Source: Gordonibacter sp034932485 (lineage in GTDB: Bacteria > Actinomycetota > Coriobacteriia > Coriobacteriales > Eggerthellaceae). From it: DNA of 64,000 bases. The stretch lies in contig JAYFOQ010000019.1 of assembly GCA_034932485.1 (NCBI GenBank), positions 62,001 to 126,000 on the forward strand, written 5' to 3'. Made by a program: the position numbers and the translations under genes. The notes below the pieces were generated by a model, which ran no database searches, had not been told where the DNA came from, and worked only from the letters and a program-made list of their open reading frames with translations. This document shows positions 7,009 to 16,487 of this stretch, piece by piece. The stretch's first letter is position 1. The number at the start of each line of letters is the position of its first letter.

Positions 7009-9867
7009 TTGAACAACCTCAGAAACATACCAGTATGGGGAAAGTGGATGCTGGCGCTTGCCCTAGTTATCGCCTTATTTTATGTTTTTGCTCCTTTAGA
7101 AAAGGCGCACGCTGAAGAACCGACTACGGTCTATGGGGTGACGGTTGATTCTTCATGCACAGCACTGTTTGATGCTTATGGAAACTTTGAAAAAATAGTT
7201 GCAGTTTTAAAAAACAACAATACCTGCAATGTTTCGCTAACGGGAGCATCTGCCCCTAATGGCAGTACATGGATTTGTACGTATGATTCAACGGTAGTTG
7301 ATCCTGAAGGAATGAATATAATAATACCGGCCTCTTCCTCAATAACGCTAACGTGGACAAACTTGGTGCCCCTCACAAGCGCTCAGGCTGAATTCATTGT
7401 TTCCCACAGCCCTTATTACTCAGGAGACTTTACCTACACATTCGATGCTCCCGCTTTCGCACTTCTCTACAACGACGGGACATTAGTTTTTCAGAGGGGC
7501 GATGCCCCAGACTCTTCTTACGGTACGGTTGATACCACTTTTCGAGATTTCGAAAAAGACCCGCGAAGTTCTGGGATTGTTCCACCTTGGGTACAGCCAA
7601 ATCAAAGCTCAAAGGTAACAGAAGTTATATTTGCAAATGAGATTTCTCCTGTGAATGCAACAAGTTGGTTCAATAGTCTAAAAAATCTCACTTCGATCAA
7701 GGGTCTAGAAAAATTTAAACTATCAAAGGTAAGTGATTTGTCCTTTATGTTTTACGGCTGTTCCTCATTGCGATATTTAGACGCGTCTCGCATTAGCGCA
7801 CCTCAAGCAACGTCGCTGTATAAAATGTTTTCGGGCTGCTCTTCTCTTTTGACTCTAGATTTATCAAACTTGTCAGCAAAAAATGTCGAATCACTTGATG
7901 AAATGTTTAGCGGATGCACGGAGTTACTCAGTCTGGATATTCAAGGCATATCAGCACCACAGGCAAAATCGCTTAAAGGGATGTTTTCGGGCTGCAATCT
8001 TTTAGTCTCAATTAATCTTTCCGGCTTTCAAGCACCCGAGGCAACAAATCTTGAATCTATGTTCGATAGTTGCTGGAGACTTGAGTCCATCAATTTATCT
8101 GAGTTACAAATTACCGATGCGAAGATACTGTCTAACATGTTTGCCGATTGCAAGAGACTTTCGTCATTGAATTTATCTGGAATAGCTGCGCCGAATGCAT
8201 CGGCAATCGACGGCATGTTCATGAATTGCTCTTCGCTTACTTCGATTGACTTATCGCGTATACAGGCACCGCAAGCAACATCAATGCAGTTCATGTTCAT
8301 GGGGTGCTCTTCGCTTACTTCGATTGACTTGTCAACTATAAACGCACATCAAGTGTCAGATTTATCTTATTTGTTCACCAGTTGTAAGTCCTTAAAAACT
8401 ATTGACCTCTCTGGCATTGCTACAAAAAATGCGCAGAATATTGAAATGATATTTAACGGGTGCTCCTCGTTGAGAACTATCGATCTGTCACCCTTCGCGG
8501 GGTCCACCATAACAAACTTAGCAGGTGCTTTTCAAAAATGTTCCGCGGTAAACTCATTCGATTTTTCCGGGATTATGCTTTCTAAGGTCAAAAATTTAGA
8601 TCTTACTTTCAGCGGTTGTTCATCATTGACATCCCTTAAGCTTCCCGACATGCAGGACGCAGACATTACCTCCGCTTTTGGACTGTTTGCCAACTGCTCC
8701 TCGCTCACTTCAATAGATATCTCCCAGCTTACGAAGGTTACTAATTATGCACAGATGTTTTCCGGCTGCTCGTCTCTCTCATCTTGCATCTTACCTAATG
8801 TGCAGATAACTCAGTCCGCTTCGTTTTCAAGCATGTTTAAAGGGTGTTCGTCGTTAGCGAGTCTAAATTTGACGGCATTCGGCGCAAGTGGTGATGCTGA
8901 TTTCACGAGCATGTTTGAAGGTTGTTCGTCGTTAACGAGTCTAAGTTTGACGACGTTCAACACGAGCCGAGCCACCAGCTTCTCAAGCACATTTGAAGGC
9001 TGCTCCAATTTGGTAGCGCTTGATCTTGCTGGATCCTGGTCTGTGGGTGCTTCAAACTTTTCAAACATGTTTGCCGATTGCCGCTCTCTCACAAATCTTG
9101 ATCTTTCAAATTTAAACATTGAACAGATTGAAAATTGCACAAGCATGTTTGAGAATTGCACATCCTTGCAGTCAATAAAATTTCCCAGCTATGCTTCCAA
9201 TAGCGAAGCCGGAGTTTCGTACATGTTTAAAAATTGCTCATCTTTAACCAGTCTTGATTTGTCTGGACTGCGTCTTCAAACCGCTGCAAGCGAGGGAATG
9301 TTCCAGGGCTGCTCTGGGTTAGAATCGTTAGATATCTCCCAGTTAACTACTGGCTTGGGCAGTTCATTCCCTTTGATGTTTGATGGAACCATAAAACTTA
9401 AGAAAATTGTTTTATCGGAAAACTTTAGCTTTTACGGACACTACGAAATTGAACGGTGCTACCTTCCAACCCCCAGCAACTTATACATCACCGGGGCTGA
9501 TGGACGTTGGTATGTGACGAAAAGCACCAGCTACTCACCCGAAGAAGTGCCAAACCGCACTGCCGCTACCTACTATGCGGTTAAAGCTGATGCGCCCGCT
9601 GACGCTCTACCTGCACCCGCCGGCGCTCTTCCTATATCCCCCGACACGCTTTCCGCGACCGCCAAAGCTCTACCTGCACCAACCGACGCGCTTTCTGCGC
9701 CCCTCGACGCTCTTCCGTCCCCCTTACATACAACCTCCGAGACTGCACCAAGCGATGCTGCCTTACCGCCGAAAAATCAGGCGCTCGACTCCTCGGTGTC
9801 TTCCTCTACTAGTCAATCAGACGCGTTATCAAAGAGCGACAAGTCGGCCGCGGTACCGACGGGATAA
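7009..9867 (+). CDS. BspA-type leucine-rich-repeat surface protein
   Basis: Large exported protein of 952 residues. From TTG 7009 (AGGAG 8 nt upstream) it starts with a signal peptide (hydrophobic run about 12-28, cleavage near AHA-EE). An in-frame GTG at 6982 is the alternative start. After a beta-rich N-terminal domain come about 22 copies of a 26-residue repeat of the type MFxGCSSLxSIDLS (about residues 245-815), the TpLRR/BspA (DUF285) pattern found in adhesins. The tail (about 865-952) is low-complexity Ala/Pro/Ser/Asp with ADALPAP-like units. No LPxTG motif, membrane helix or lipobox is seen at the end, so attachment is unexplained. The gene is visibly A+T-richer than its neighbours, which suggests transfer or relaxed codon use. 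Confidence 0.9.
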   Translation: MNNLRNIPVWGKWMLALALVIALFYVFAPLEKAHAEEPTTVYGVTVDSSCTALFDAYGNFEKIVAVLKNNNTCNVSLTGASAPNGSTWICTYDSTVVDPEGMNIIIPASSSITLTWTNLVPLTSAQAEFIVSHSPYYSGDFTYTFDAPAFALLYNDGTLVFQRGDAPDSSYGTVDTTFRDFEKDPRSSGIVPPWVQPNQSSKVTEVIFANEISPVNATSWFNSLKNLTSIKGLEKFKLSKVSDLSFMFYGCSSLRYLDASRISAPQATSLYKMFSGCSSLLTLDLSNLSAKNVESLDEMFSGCTELLSLDIQGISAPQAKSLKGMFSGCNLLVSINLSGFQAPEATNLESMFDSCWRLESINLSELQITDAKILSNMFADCKRLSSLNLSGIAAPNASAIDGMFMNCSSLTSIDLSRIQAPQATSMQFMFMGCSSLTSIDLSTINAHQVSDLSYLFTSCKSLKTIDLSGIATKNAQNIEMIFNGCSSLRTIDLSPFAGSTITNLAGAFQKCSAVNSFDFSGIMLSKVKNLDLTFSGCSSLTSLKLPDMQDADITSAFGLFANCSSLTSIDISQLTKVTNYAQMFSGCSSLSSCILPNVQITQSASFSSMFKGCSSLASLNLTAFGASGDADFTSMFEGCSSLTSLSLTTFNTSRATSFSSTFEGCSNLVALDLAGSWSVGASNFSNMFADCRSLTNLDLSNLNIEQIENCTSMFENCTSLQSIKFPSYASNSEAGVSYMFKNCSSLTSLDLSGLRLQTAASEGMFQGCSGLESLDISQLTTGLGSSFPLMFDGTIKLKKIVLSENFSFYGHYEIERCYLPTPSNLYITGADGRWYVTKSTSYSPEEVPNRTAATYYAVKADAPADALPAPAGALPISPDTLSATAKALPAPTDALSAPLDALPSPLHTTSETAPSDAALPPKNQALDSSVSSSTSQSDALSKSDKSAAVPTG

Positions 9868-9887
9868 CGGGGCACTTCCGCGAAGGT

Positions 9888-9926
9888 ATGGTAAACCCCT
9901 GAACACTCTGTTTGGTGGTTTACCAT
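9888..9926 (+). terminator. Hairpin after the leucine-rich-repeat gene
   Basis: Perfect 10-bp inverted repeat, ATGGTAAACC at 9888-9897 and GGTTTACCAT at 9917-9926, 20 nt past the stop codon. No clear U-run follows. Confidence 0.4.
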
Positions 9927-10019
9927 GTAATCAAAATCCCACAATCGAGCTTATTCTAGGCAGAAATCGTTATGTAGAGACCTTTCTCCGCAATAAACTT
10001 AGCATAAGCCGCACATAGC

Positions 10020-10058
10020 AAAACAGGCCAGAAGCTTTCACTTCCGACCTGCTATTTT
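10020..10058. terminator. Terminator beyond the initiator tRNA, possibly bidirectional
   Basis: An 11-bp stem with two G-U pairs at 10024-10051 lies just 3' of the tRNA on the minus strand and is followed there by TTTT (10020-10023). On the plus strand the same hairpin is followed after two bases by TTTTTT (10053-10058), so it can also stop transcripts coming from the surface-protein locus. Confidence 0.7.
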
Positions 10059-10059
10059 T

Positions 10060-10136
10060 TGGTCGCGGGGACAGGATTTGAACCTATGACCTCCGGGTTA
10101 TGAGCCCGGCGAGCTACCAGACTGCTCCACCCCGCA
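10060..10136 (-). tRNA. Initiator tRNA-fMet (anticodon CAU)
   Basis: A full cloverleaf of 77 nt including an encoded CCA can be drawn on the minus strand. The anticodon loop is CTCATAA on a stem containing the GGG/CCC pairs typical of bacterial initiators. The T arm GGTTCAAATCC and the D loop TGGTAGCTCG match initiator tRNAs. Position 1:72 is U-G rather than a Watson-Crick pair, which fits the known need for a weak first pair in initiators. The discriminator base is A73. Confidence 0.96.
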
Positions 10137-10161
10137 CTATGGTGCCAACTTGCATCCATTC

Positions 10162-10189
10162 GATATATCAAGAACAGGAAAAGCGGCAA
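10162..10189 (-). promoter_or_regulatory. Putative promoter of the initiator tRNA
   Basis: On the minus strand, TTGCCG (10189-10184), a 16-nt spacer and TATATC (10167-10162) place a start site about 20 nt before the tRNA 5' end. Confidence 0.45.
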
Positions 10190-10354
10190 TTGAAGATATT
10201 ACTCTCAACTCAAGTTCAATACAAGCAATTTCTTTTCCTTCATAAAATGCACAAAATTTCAACCTGATCTCGTGCTGAGAGTTGATTCTTTTATCCAGCG
10301 ATACACCCGTATTCTTGAAAGGGGTACCCCTTCCCCGGCAGAACCCCAAAACAA

Positions 10355-11599
10355 TCAGAGATCTGTGTCGGCAACATCAATCGGCTCGTCGGTAGCAAGC
10401 GCAGAAATCGTTGGGGAGGTGCGGCGCACGAACGATTCTTTTATCTCATTCAGCATCATGGCTATTAAATAAGATGCGGTCAGGCATAGCAAAACGGTCG
10501 GAGCATGCACGCCAACCACCTGGCACGCAACCAACCCTACCGCCACACTGGCCGCACAGCTGGCACAAAATGCTGCGAACATTTTTGAAAACCCCACCTC
10601 GGAACTTTTAGCCGACCAAAATAAAACAACCAACCCTAAGACGTTACATAAGGCGGTACCCAGATAGGGCACCAACACCAGTGCCATCCCTTCAATGCCA
10701 GGAAATACCAGAACCATTAGAGGAGGAACCAGCATAAGCACAGCAGCCAGGGGCAGCGCCACGCGGTAAAACGAACCCAGAAGACCGTCTATCGCCGTAC
10801 GCGCGTGCAAGGCAACCCACCAGACCACAACAGCTACCACCACATAAACAAGGGGCTTGGGCGCAACAACAACCGATACAGCATTGCTTTGCCAAAACGT
10901 CAGCCCTATGGTGAAAAAGTTAAGCATAAGGCCCGCAACTGCTGCCCATCCTTGGCGCATAACCTGCCATATGGTAACCGACGGCACCCAAAGATCATCA
11001 CTGCGAAAACCTTCACGCACCTCATCGGCCCGCACGATATCACTTGCCAGAAGAGGTAGCCCACCGCTCAGAGTAAGCACAATCAATCCCAAGCAGAACA
11101 AGAACACCGATCCAGCGTTCGCCATCGCCATCCACCAAATCGAAGCCAAAAGAAAGGCGAATCCGGTATTAAGCAGCGCACCCTGAAAACTGAACGAACG
11201 ATAGAAACGACCCCACTGCCGCAGCAAGCACGCCAACCCAAAGCCCAGCAACGCTCCCGACACCACTGCTGTCGGGGCAACAGGCAGCGTTCCCAGGAAT
11301 AACACGAGCAGAGATCCCGCAAGCGCCGTCGCCAAGCCAATCACAATAGACCATCGACGCTTTTCGTCATCATGTGCCGAAACAGAAGAAGAAAGGCACA
11401 GCACGATAATGCCCAAAAGAAACGAACACACAAACGGAATGGTTGCACTCGCTGCACCCAGCGTGTACATCAGGATGTTATCGGCATGCAGACATAAAGC
11501 AATGCTTGCAAGCACGCAGGACAAAGCAAGGCTCACCGGTGACCACTCGCGCATGCTTGCCTTCATAATAATAAAAACATCCCCTTTCGAACCCTGCAT
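10355..11599 (-). CDS. Polytopic membrane protein resembling the sensor half of LuxR-type regulators, no HTH
   Basis: Membrane protein of up to 414 residues with about 12 hydrophobic segments. Layout and length match the N-terminal part of the membrane-bound LuxR regulators common in Eggerthellaceae, such as the one at 36889-38271. The C-terminus ends shortly after the last helix (KESFVRRTSPTISALATDEPIDVADTDL) with no helix-turn-helix. I looked for one in the other frames down to the tRNA and found none, so a simple frameshift does not explain its absence. The start is uncertain: ATG 11599 has no ribosome site, while ATG 11566 and 11554 are alternatives. It may be an orphan sensor or an unrelated permease. 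Confidence 0.75.
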   Translation of the reverse strand: MQGSKGDVFIIMKASMREWSPVSLALSCVLASIALCLHADNILMYTLGAASATIPFVCSFLLGIIVLCLSSSVSAHDDEKRRWSIVIGLATALAGSLLVLFLGTLPVAPTAVVSGALLGFGLACLLRQWGRFYRSFSFQGALLNTGFAFLLASIWWMAMANAGSVFLFCLGLIVLTLSGGLPLLASDIVRADEVREGFRSDDLWVPSVTIWQVMRQGWAAVAGLMLNFFTIGLTFWQSNAVSVVVAPKPLVYVVVAVVVWWVALHARTAIDGLLGSFYRVALPLAAVLMLVPPLMVLVFPGIEGMALVLVPYLGTALCNVLGLVVLFWSAKSSEVGFSKMFAAFCASCAASVAVGLVACQVVGVHAPTVLLCLTASYLIAMMLNEIKESFVRRTSPTISALATDEPIDVADTDL

Positions 11600-11820
11600 T
11601 ATAAAACAACCCGCGTACTTGTTTATCTGAAATTGGTAGAATTGGAAGAACTTTAAGACCTATGGAAGAGGTCTGCGAAGTATGTGGTTTTGAATTACGT
11701 TTTTTAGAAGCGTTTTAGTACCACTAGAATGTTTGCTAGCTAAACAAAATTATTTATGAACATCTGTTACTTTCGGCGTATGCTTACTTACTACGCTTTG
11801 TCAAAGTTGAAAGGCATTAT

Positions 11821-14800
11821 ATGCTGCAGCTTACTTCTATACGCAAAGAATACACTACTTACGCCTTCACTCAGGTAGCCCTTGACGATGTGTCCGTTTC
11901 GTTCCGCGACAACGAGTTTGTTGCCATTTTGGGGCCGTCTGGTTCGGGCAAAACCACCCTGTTGAACATCGTAGGCGGCTTAGACCACTACGATTCGGGC
12001 AACCTTATAATCGACGGCATCTCTACCGAAGAGTACAAAGACCGCGACTGGGATGCTTATCGCAACAACCGCATTGGATTCGTATTTCAAAGCTACAACC
12101 TTATTCCCCATCAAACTATTCTGGCAAACGTCGAACTAGCGCTTACTCTGTCGGGCGTATCGCGCGCTGAGCGTCATGAGCGAGCAAAAAAAGCATTAGA
12201 AGACGTAGGCCTCGGCGAGCATATAAACAAAAAACCCAGCCAGCTCTCCGGTGGGCAGATGCAGCGCGTAGCCATTGCCCGCGCTCTCATCAATGACCCT
12301 GAGATACTGCTGGCAGACGAACCTACTGGTGCGCTCGACTCCAAGACCAGCGTACAGGTTATGGATCTGCTCACCGAGATTGCCAAAGACCGCTTGGTTA
12401 TTATGGTCACACACAACCCTGAGCTTGCCGAACAATATGCCAACCGCATTGTGAACCTATCCGACGGCGTCGTGCAATCCGATACTAATCCCTTCGACCC
12501 CACAACCGAGGAGATGCACAAAAGCGAAAAACCTGTCCGCAAAACCGGCATGTCATTTTTTACGGCGCTCGCGCTTTCGTTCAACAACCTCATGACGAAA
12601 AAGGGTCGTACCCTCATGACGGCATTTGCCGGCTCCATCGGCATCATTGGCATCGCCGCCATCCTCGCGTTAGCAAACGGAGTAAACAACTACATCAAGT
12701 CCGTAGAAGAAGACACCCTCTCTGAATATCCTCTGTCGATAGAAAGCCAGGGTTTCGACCTTACTTCCATGATGGTAATGCCAGACGACGCCTCCAAAGA
12801 CGAAGCCACAGGCAAAGATACGAATGGTGATAATAAGCAGGTCTCCGAGTTTAAGATGCTCACCAATATGTTCTCAAAAATTGGCTCAAACGACCTCGCT
12901 TCGCTCAAGCAGTATTTTGATGAGGACGGTGGCGGTATCGAGCAATATGTAAACTCCATCCAGTACACCTACAGCGTCACCCCGCAAATTTACAGCGCCA
13001 ACACTACCGACGGCGTACGTCAGGTGAATCCCGATAAATCATTTTCAGCCCTCGGCTTAGGGTCTTCAAACAGCTCGAACAGCCTCATGTCAATGTCTAT
13101 GAGCACTGACGTGTTCGCCGAGATGGTAGACGACACTCGCCTCGTAGAAAACCAGTACGACGTGGTGGCGGGCCGCTGGCCGGAAAGCTATAACGAGATT
13201 ATCCTCGTGCTGAACAGTCGCGGAGGCATGAGCGATCTGCTTTTCTACGATATGGGCCTACGCAATCCTAACGAACTTGACGATATGGTAAGCAAGCTCG
13301 CAAACAACGAAGATGTTGTAACGCCCGAAGACACCCGCTCGGCATCGTACGACGAGATTCTGAATACCTCATTCAAGTTGGTAAATTCCTTCGACTACTA
13401 CCAATATGATGCGGAATATAACGTCTGGAAAGACAAAAGTGGCGACGAGACTTTTATGAAAGATCTCGTGAACAAGGGTACCGATCTCAAAATAACAGGC
13501 ATTATACAGCCAAAACCCGATGCAACCGCCACTGCCCTCTCAACCGGCCTCTACTACACTCCCGCACTCACCGATCATCTCATTAATAGCGCAGCGAGTG
13601 CACCAATCGTCAAGGATCAGCTAGCTACCCCCAACATAAACGTATTCTCAGGGAAAACATTTTCCGAAGAGGAAAACGAGCAGGGCAACGGCAGTTTCGA
13701 TATGAGCTCGCTCTTCACCATTAACGAGACGGCATTGCAGTCGGCATTCACCATCGATCAAAGTGCGTTGGCGGTAGATATGTCGAACGCGCTGAACCTG
13801 CAAGGAGCAATGACGAATGCACCGGCTGTCCCTGAACCCGACATGAATGCTCTATTGGGAACTATCAATATCGACATTCCTCAAGATAAAGTAAATGCAC
13901 TCGTAGCACAGGTGGCCGCGGGATACCCAGGTTATTGCATCGCGAATGGCCTCAACCCTGTAGACATCCAAACAAACTTCCCCCTCTACTTGCAGAGCGC
14001 CGAAGCGCAGGGCATTATCATGGGCGGATTGCAGGGCCTGGTCGATACCGAAGACCTCAAGGCTCAAGTAGGCACAGCGTTGCAAGGTTACGCGCAAACT
14101 ACCATGACCACCTACATGAACCAGCTTGCTGGGGCCATACAATCGCAGGTTACATCGGCACTTCAGCAGTCGATGAATCAGATGGCCACCAATATGGCTA
14201 GTGCCATGCATATTGATCCCGAGGCATTCAAAAATGTCTTCCAAATGAATATGAGCGAAAAAGAACTCACCGAACTTATGATGTCGCTCATGCAAACCGA
14301 GAAGTCTTCTTACGATAACAACCTTAAGAAACTTGGCTATGCCGACTTAGCCAAACCAGCATCTATCGACATCTATCCCATCGATTTCGAAAGCAAAGAG
14401 CACGTCATCGATATTCTCGACGCTTACAACGAAACCATGCGCAGTGAAGGACACGACGACAAAGTTATTACCTACACCGACATCGTAGGAACACTTATGG
14501 CTTCGGTTACCGATATCGTAAACATGGTCAGCTATGTGCTGGTGGCTTTTGTAGCTATCTCTTTGGTAGTTTCTTCCATTATGATTGGCGTTATTACCTA
14601 CATCAGCGTATTAGAACGCAAAAAGGAAATTGGCATCTTACGCTCTATCGGTGCCAGCAAGGGCGATATTAGTCGCGTATTCAATGCGGAGACACTTATC
14701 GTAGGCTTCGTGGCAGGCGCTATCGGCATTGGAGTAACCGCACTTGCCTGCATTCCCGCAAACGCTATCGTTTACTCGATATTCGATGTGGCCAACGTGG

Positions 14801-14928
14801 CATCGCTGCCATGGCAAGCTGCCCTCATCCTCATAGCAATAAGCATGGGTCTCACCTTCCTAGCCGGCCTCATTCCCTCGAGTGCCGCCAGCAGAAAAGA
14901 CCCCGTCGAAGCCTTACGTAGCGAGTAG
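11821..14928 (+). CDS. ABC transporter ATPase-permease fusion (MacB/FtsX type)
   Basis: Single-chain transporter of 1035 residues. The N-terminal ATPase (about 1-225) has Walker A GPSGSGKTT, signature LSGGQMQRVAIARAL and Walker B ILLADEPTGALD, as in MacB/LolD-type ATPases. One membrane helix (about 263-287) is followed by an extracellular region of about 620 residues. Three C-terminal helices (about 900-1030) carry the FtsX-permease pattern with the ERKKEIGILRSIGAS loop. MacB is about 650 residues, so the outer domain is unusually large, and a stretch near 700-810 is rich in Gln, Met, Ala and Thr. Family role: mechanotransmission, exporting peptides or lipids or driving an outer partner. AAAGG precedes the ATG. 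Confidence 0.9.
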   Translation: MLQLTSIRKEYTTYAFTQVALDDVSVSFRDNEFVAILGPSGSGKTTLLNIVGGLDHYDSGNLIIDGISTEEYKDRDWDAYRNNRIGFVFQSYNLIPHQTILANVELALTLSGVSRAERHERAKKALEDVGLGEHINKKPSQLSGGQMQRVAIARALINDPEILLADEPTGALDSKTSVQVMDLLTEIAKDRLVIMVTHNPELAEQYANRIVNLSDGVVQSDTNPFDPTTEEMHKSEKPVRKTGMSFFTALALSFNNLMTKKGRTLMTAFAGSIGIIGIAAILALANGVNNYIKSVEEDTLSEYPLSIESQGFDLTSMMVMPDDASKDEATGKDTNGDNKQVSEFKMLTNMFSKIGSNDLASLKQYFDEDGGGIEQYVNSIQYTYSVTPQIYSANTTDGVRQVNPDKSFSALGLGSSNSSNSLMSMSMSTDVFAEMVDDTRLVENQYDVVAGRWPESYNEIILVLNSRGGMSDLLFYDMGLRNPNELDDMVSKLANNEDVVTPEDTRSASYDEILNTSFKLVNSFDYYQYDAEYNVWKDKSGDETFMKDLVNKGTDLKITGIIQPKPDATATALSTGLYYTPALTDHLINSAASAPIVKDQLATPNINVFSGKTFSEEENEQGNGSFDMSSLFTINETALQSAFTIDQSALAVDMSNALNLQGAMTNAPAVPEPDMNALLGTINIDIPQDKVNALVAQVAAGYPGYCIANGLNPVDIQTNFPLYLQSAEAQGIIMGGLQGLVDTEDLKAQVGTALQGYAQTTMTTYMNQLAGAIQSQVTSALQQSMNQMATNMASAMHIDPEAFKNVFQMNMSEKELTELMMSLMQTEKSSYDNNLKKLGYADLAKPASIDIYPIDFESKEHVIDILDAYNETMRSEGHDDKVITYTDIVGTLMASVTDIVNMVSYVLVAFVAISLVVSSIMIGVITYISVLERKKEIGILRSIGASKGDISRVFNAETLIVGFVAGAIGIGVTALACIPANAIVYSIFDVANVASLPWQAALILIAISMGLTFLAGLIPSSAASRKDPVEALRSE

Positions 14929-14964
14929 GCCTAAAGCACAGAGCACCACCCGCCCCATTATACG

Positions 14965-14992
14965 AATGGCGCCCCTTTGCAGGAGCGCCATT
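14965..14992. terminator. Terminator between convergent ABC fusion and NrfD genes
   Basis: AATGGCGC at 14965-14972 pairs with GCGCCATT at 14985-14992, with further CCT/AGG pairing inside. It sits between two convergent genes and can serve both. Confidence 0.6.
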
Positions 14993-15041
14993 TCATTAGA
15001 CAGGAAGCCAAGGCTTATAGGACAAAGCCAAGTATTGGCGC

Positions 15042-15935
15042 CTACATCATAGGAACAACCATCGTAATGGGCAAAGCGGCTACCACAATCAAGAAACGCA
15101 GTAGGAAGCCACCGACCAGCACGCCAGCATCCGACGCAGCGCTGATCCAATGCGCCTTGCGACTTTCCTCAAACTCCTTGGGGCTGAAGAACAGCAACCA
15201 TGTTTCAAGAGCCGTCGGCAGCACTAAGCCAATCGCGATAAGTCCGATCCAATACGCCGGCGCATACGAACCGATCAACAAGCTCATGACCGAGTTCCAT
15301 CCCGCAGGCGAGTTGAAGCTGGTAATAAACATGAGCGAAGCAATAAGCACCAGCTCGATGATAGGCAGGCAGAAGTGGAATTTCTTCAGCACACCCACCC
15401 GGTTAAATTCATCGGCATGCCTAAAGATGCTAATAAGAAGCACCGAAGCAGCACCGGTAGACACTGCCGAGACCAAGAACAGAATGGGAAGCAGCGCGTT
15501 GTTCCACAGCGGGAACGTCTTACATACACCTAGCAGCGCGCCGGTATACACCGCCACACACACTGCGAACACTACGCCCACGATGTCAAGCCACACCGGT
15601 ACCGACTTCTTCATGAAGTCTAGAACAACCACCACAATCGAAATAACCGTAAACGCGCCCAAGAACACGACGCCCCACGTCATTACAGAGCCGAAGTTGG
15701 TCAGCAGGAGCGCAAAACGAAGCGGGTTGTGCAAGCCACCCTCGGCGTCGAACATTAGCAGCACCAAACCAATGATAACCACAATAGGGGCAATCAAGTG
15801 GCCGATCTTGCGCATGTTCACGGCTTCGGGATGCCGCCAGCCTAGGAAGGCCGAGGTCACGAACGCGCCGCCGCCGAGTCCGGCGAGGAACAGGTACCAT
15901 GCGATGATGGCACCCCAAATAGGTTCAAACGTCAT
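15042..15935 (-). CDS. NrfD/PsrC-type quinol-linked membrane subunit of the molybdoenzyme
   Basis: Integral membrane protein of 297 residues with eight or so hydrophobic helices, the NrfD/PsrC/DmsC-like fold that passes electrons from menaquinol to an exported iron-sulfur subunit. It begins 6 nt after the ferredoxin subunit and is the last gene of the five-gene operon. The order catalytic subunit, iron-sulfur subunit, membrane anchor is that of polysulfide, thiosulfate and DMSO-type reductases. The start ATG at 15935 follows a GAGGTGATG ribosome site. Confidence 0.88.
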   Translation of the reverse strand: MTFEPIWGAIIAWYLFLAGLGGGAFVTSAFLGWRHPEAVNMRKIGHLIAPIVVIIGLVLLMFDAEGGLHNPLRFALLLTNFGSVMTWGVVFLGAFTVISIVVVVLDFMKKSVPVWLDIVGVVFAVCVAVYTGALLGVCKTFPLWNNALLPILFLVSAVSTGAASVLLISIFRHADEFNRVGVLKKFHFCLPIIELVLIASLMFITSFNSPAGWNSVMSLLIGSYAPAYWIGLIAIGLVLPTALETWLLFFSPKEFEESRKAHWISAASDAGVLVGGFLLRFLIVVAALPITMVVPMM

Positions 15936-15941
15936 CGTTCA

Positions 15942-16487
15942 TCACCTCACGTAAAATACTTTGACTTTGGTCAGGTCGCCCGCAATAGGCTGCGCCTGCT
16001 CGGCAACGATCGCCTTTGATATCTTGCTATCAGGATCATCAAGATCGCCGAACATACGAGCATCCGTTAAGCAGGCTTCCACACATGAGCACATGGCCGT
16101 ACCGGTAACTTCAGCAGAGACGGTGCAGAACCGGCACTTATCAACGGTGCCCGTCTCCTCGCTGAATACACGCACCTGGTAAGGACACGCCGCCATGCAG
16201 TATTTGCATCCAATGCAGCGGCCGTGATCTACCGCAACTACACCATCTGCACCCTTGTAAGCGGCGCCCGTAGGACATACCGCCACACATGGCGCATCTT
16301 CACAGTGCATACACTGCAACGGTATGGTTTCAATACTCACATTGGGATACGTTCCCAATTCCCGTTCTTCATAACGAATGAAATCCTGCGTGGGAGAAAG
16401 ATCGTTTTGACGTTGACATGCCACACGGCAGGCATAGCAGCCAATACACTTCTTGGTATTTATAAGCATTCCGTAGCGAGCCATCAC
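15942..16487 (-). CDS. Four-cluster ferredoxin subunit (DmsB/PsrB-like)
   Basis: Electron-transfer subunit of 181 residues with four cysteine groups (CIGCYACRVAC, CMHCEDAPCVAVC, CIGCKYCMAAC, and a final CRFC with CSCVEAC). These support four [4Fe-4S] clusters connecting the molybdopterin subunit to the NrfD anchor. There is no signal peptide, as expected for a partner that rides with the Tat-exported catalytic subunit. Its ATG overlaps the stop of the catalytic gene by 4 nt, which signals tight coupling. Confidence 0.92.
   Translation of the reverse strand: MMARYGMLINTKKCIGCYACRVACQRQNDLSPTQDFIRYEERELGTYPNVSIETIPLQCMHCEDAPCVAVCPTGAAYKGADGVVAVDHGRCIGCKYCMAACPYQVRVFSEETGTVDKCRFCTVSAEVTGTAMCSCVEACLTDARMFGDLDDPDSKISKAIVAEQAQPIAGDLTKVKVFYVR

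Noticed and set aside
7740..9400. CRISPR-like or satellite DNA array
   Set aside because: The 78-bp periodicity is the codon image of the 26-residue protein repeat, with diverged DNA and no spacers.
10137..10349. 70-codon minus-strand frame between the tRNA and the membrane protein
   Set aside because: No ribosome site, TTG start, no domain, and it covers the likely tRNA promoter.
14977..15954. 325-codon plus-strand frame opposite the NrfD gene
   Set aside because: Composition is that of an antisense shadow of a membrane protein, and it overlaps the terminator at 14965-14992.
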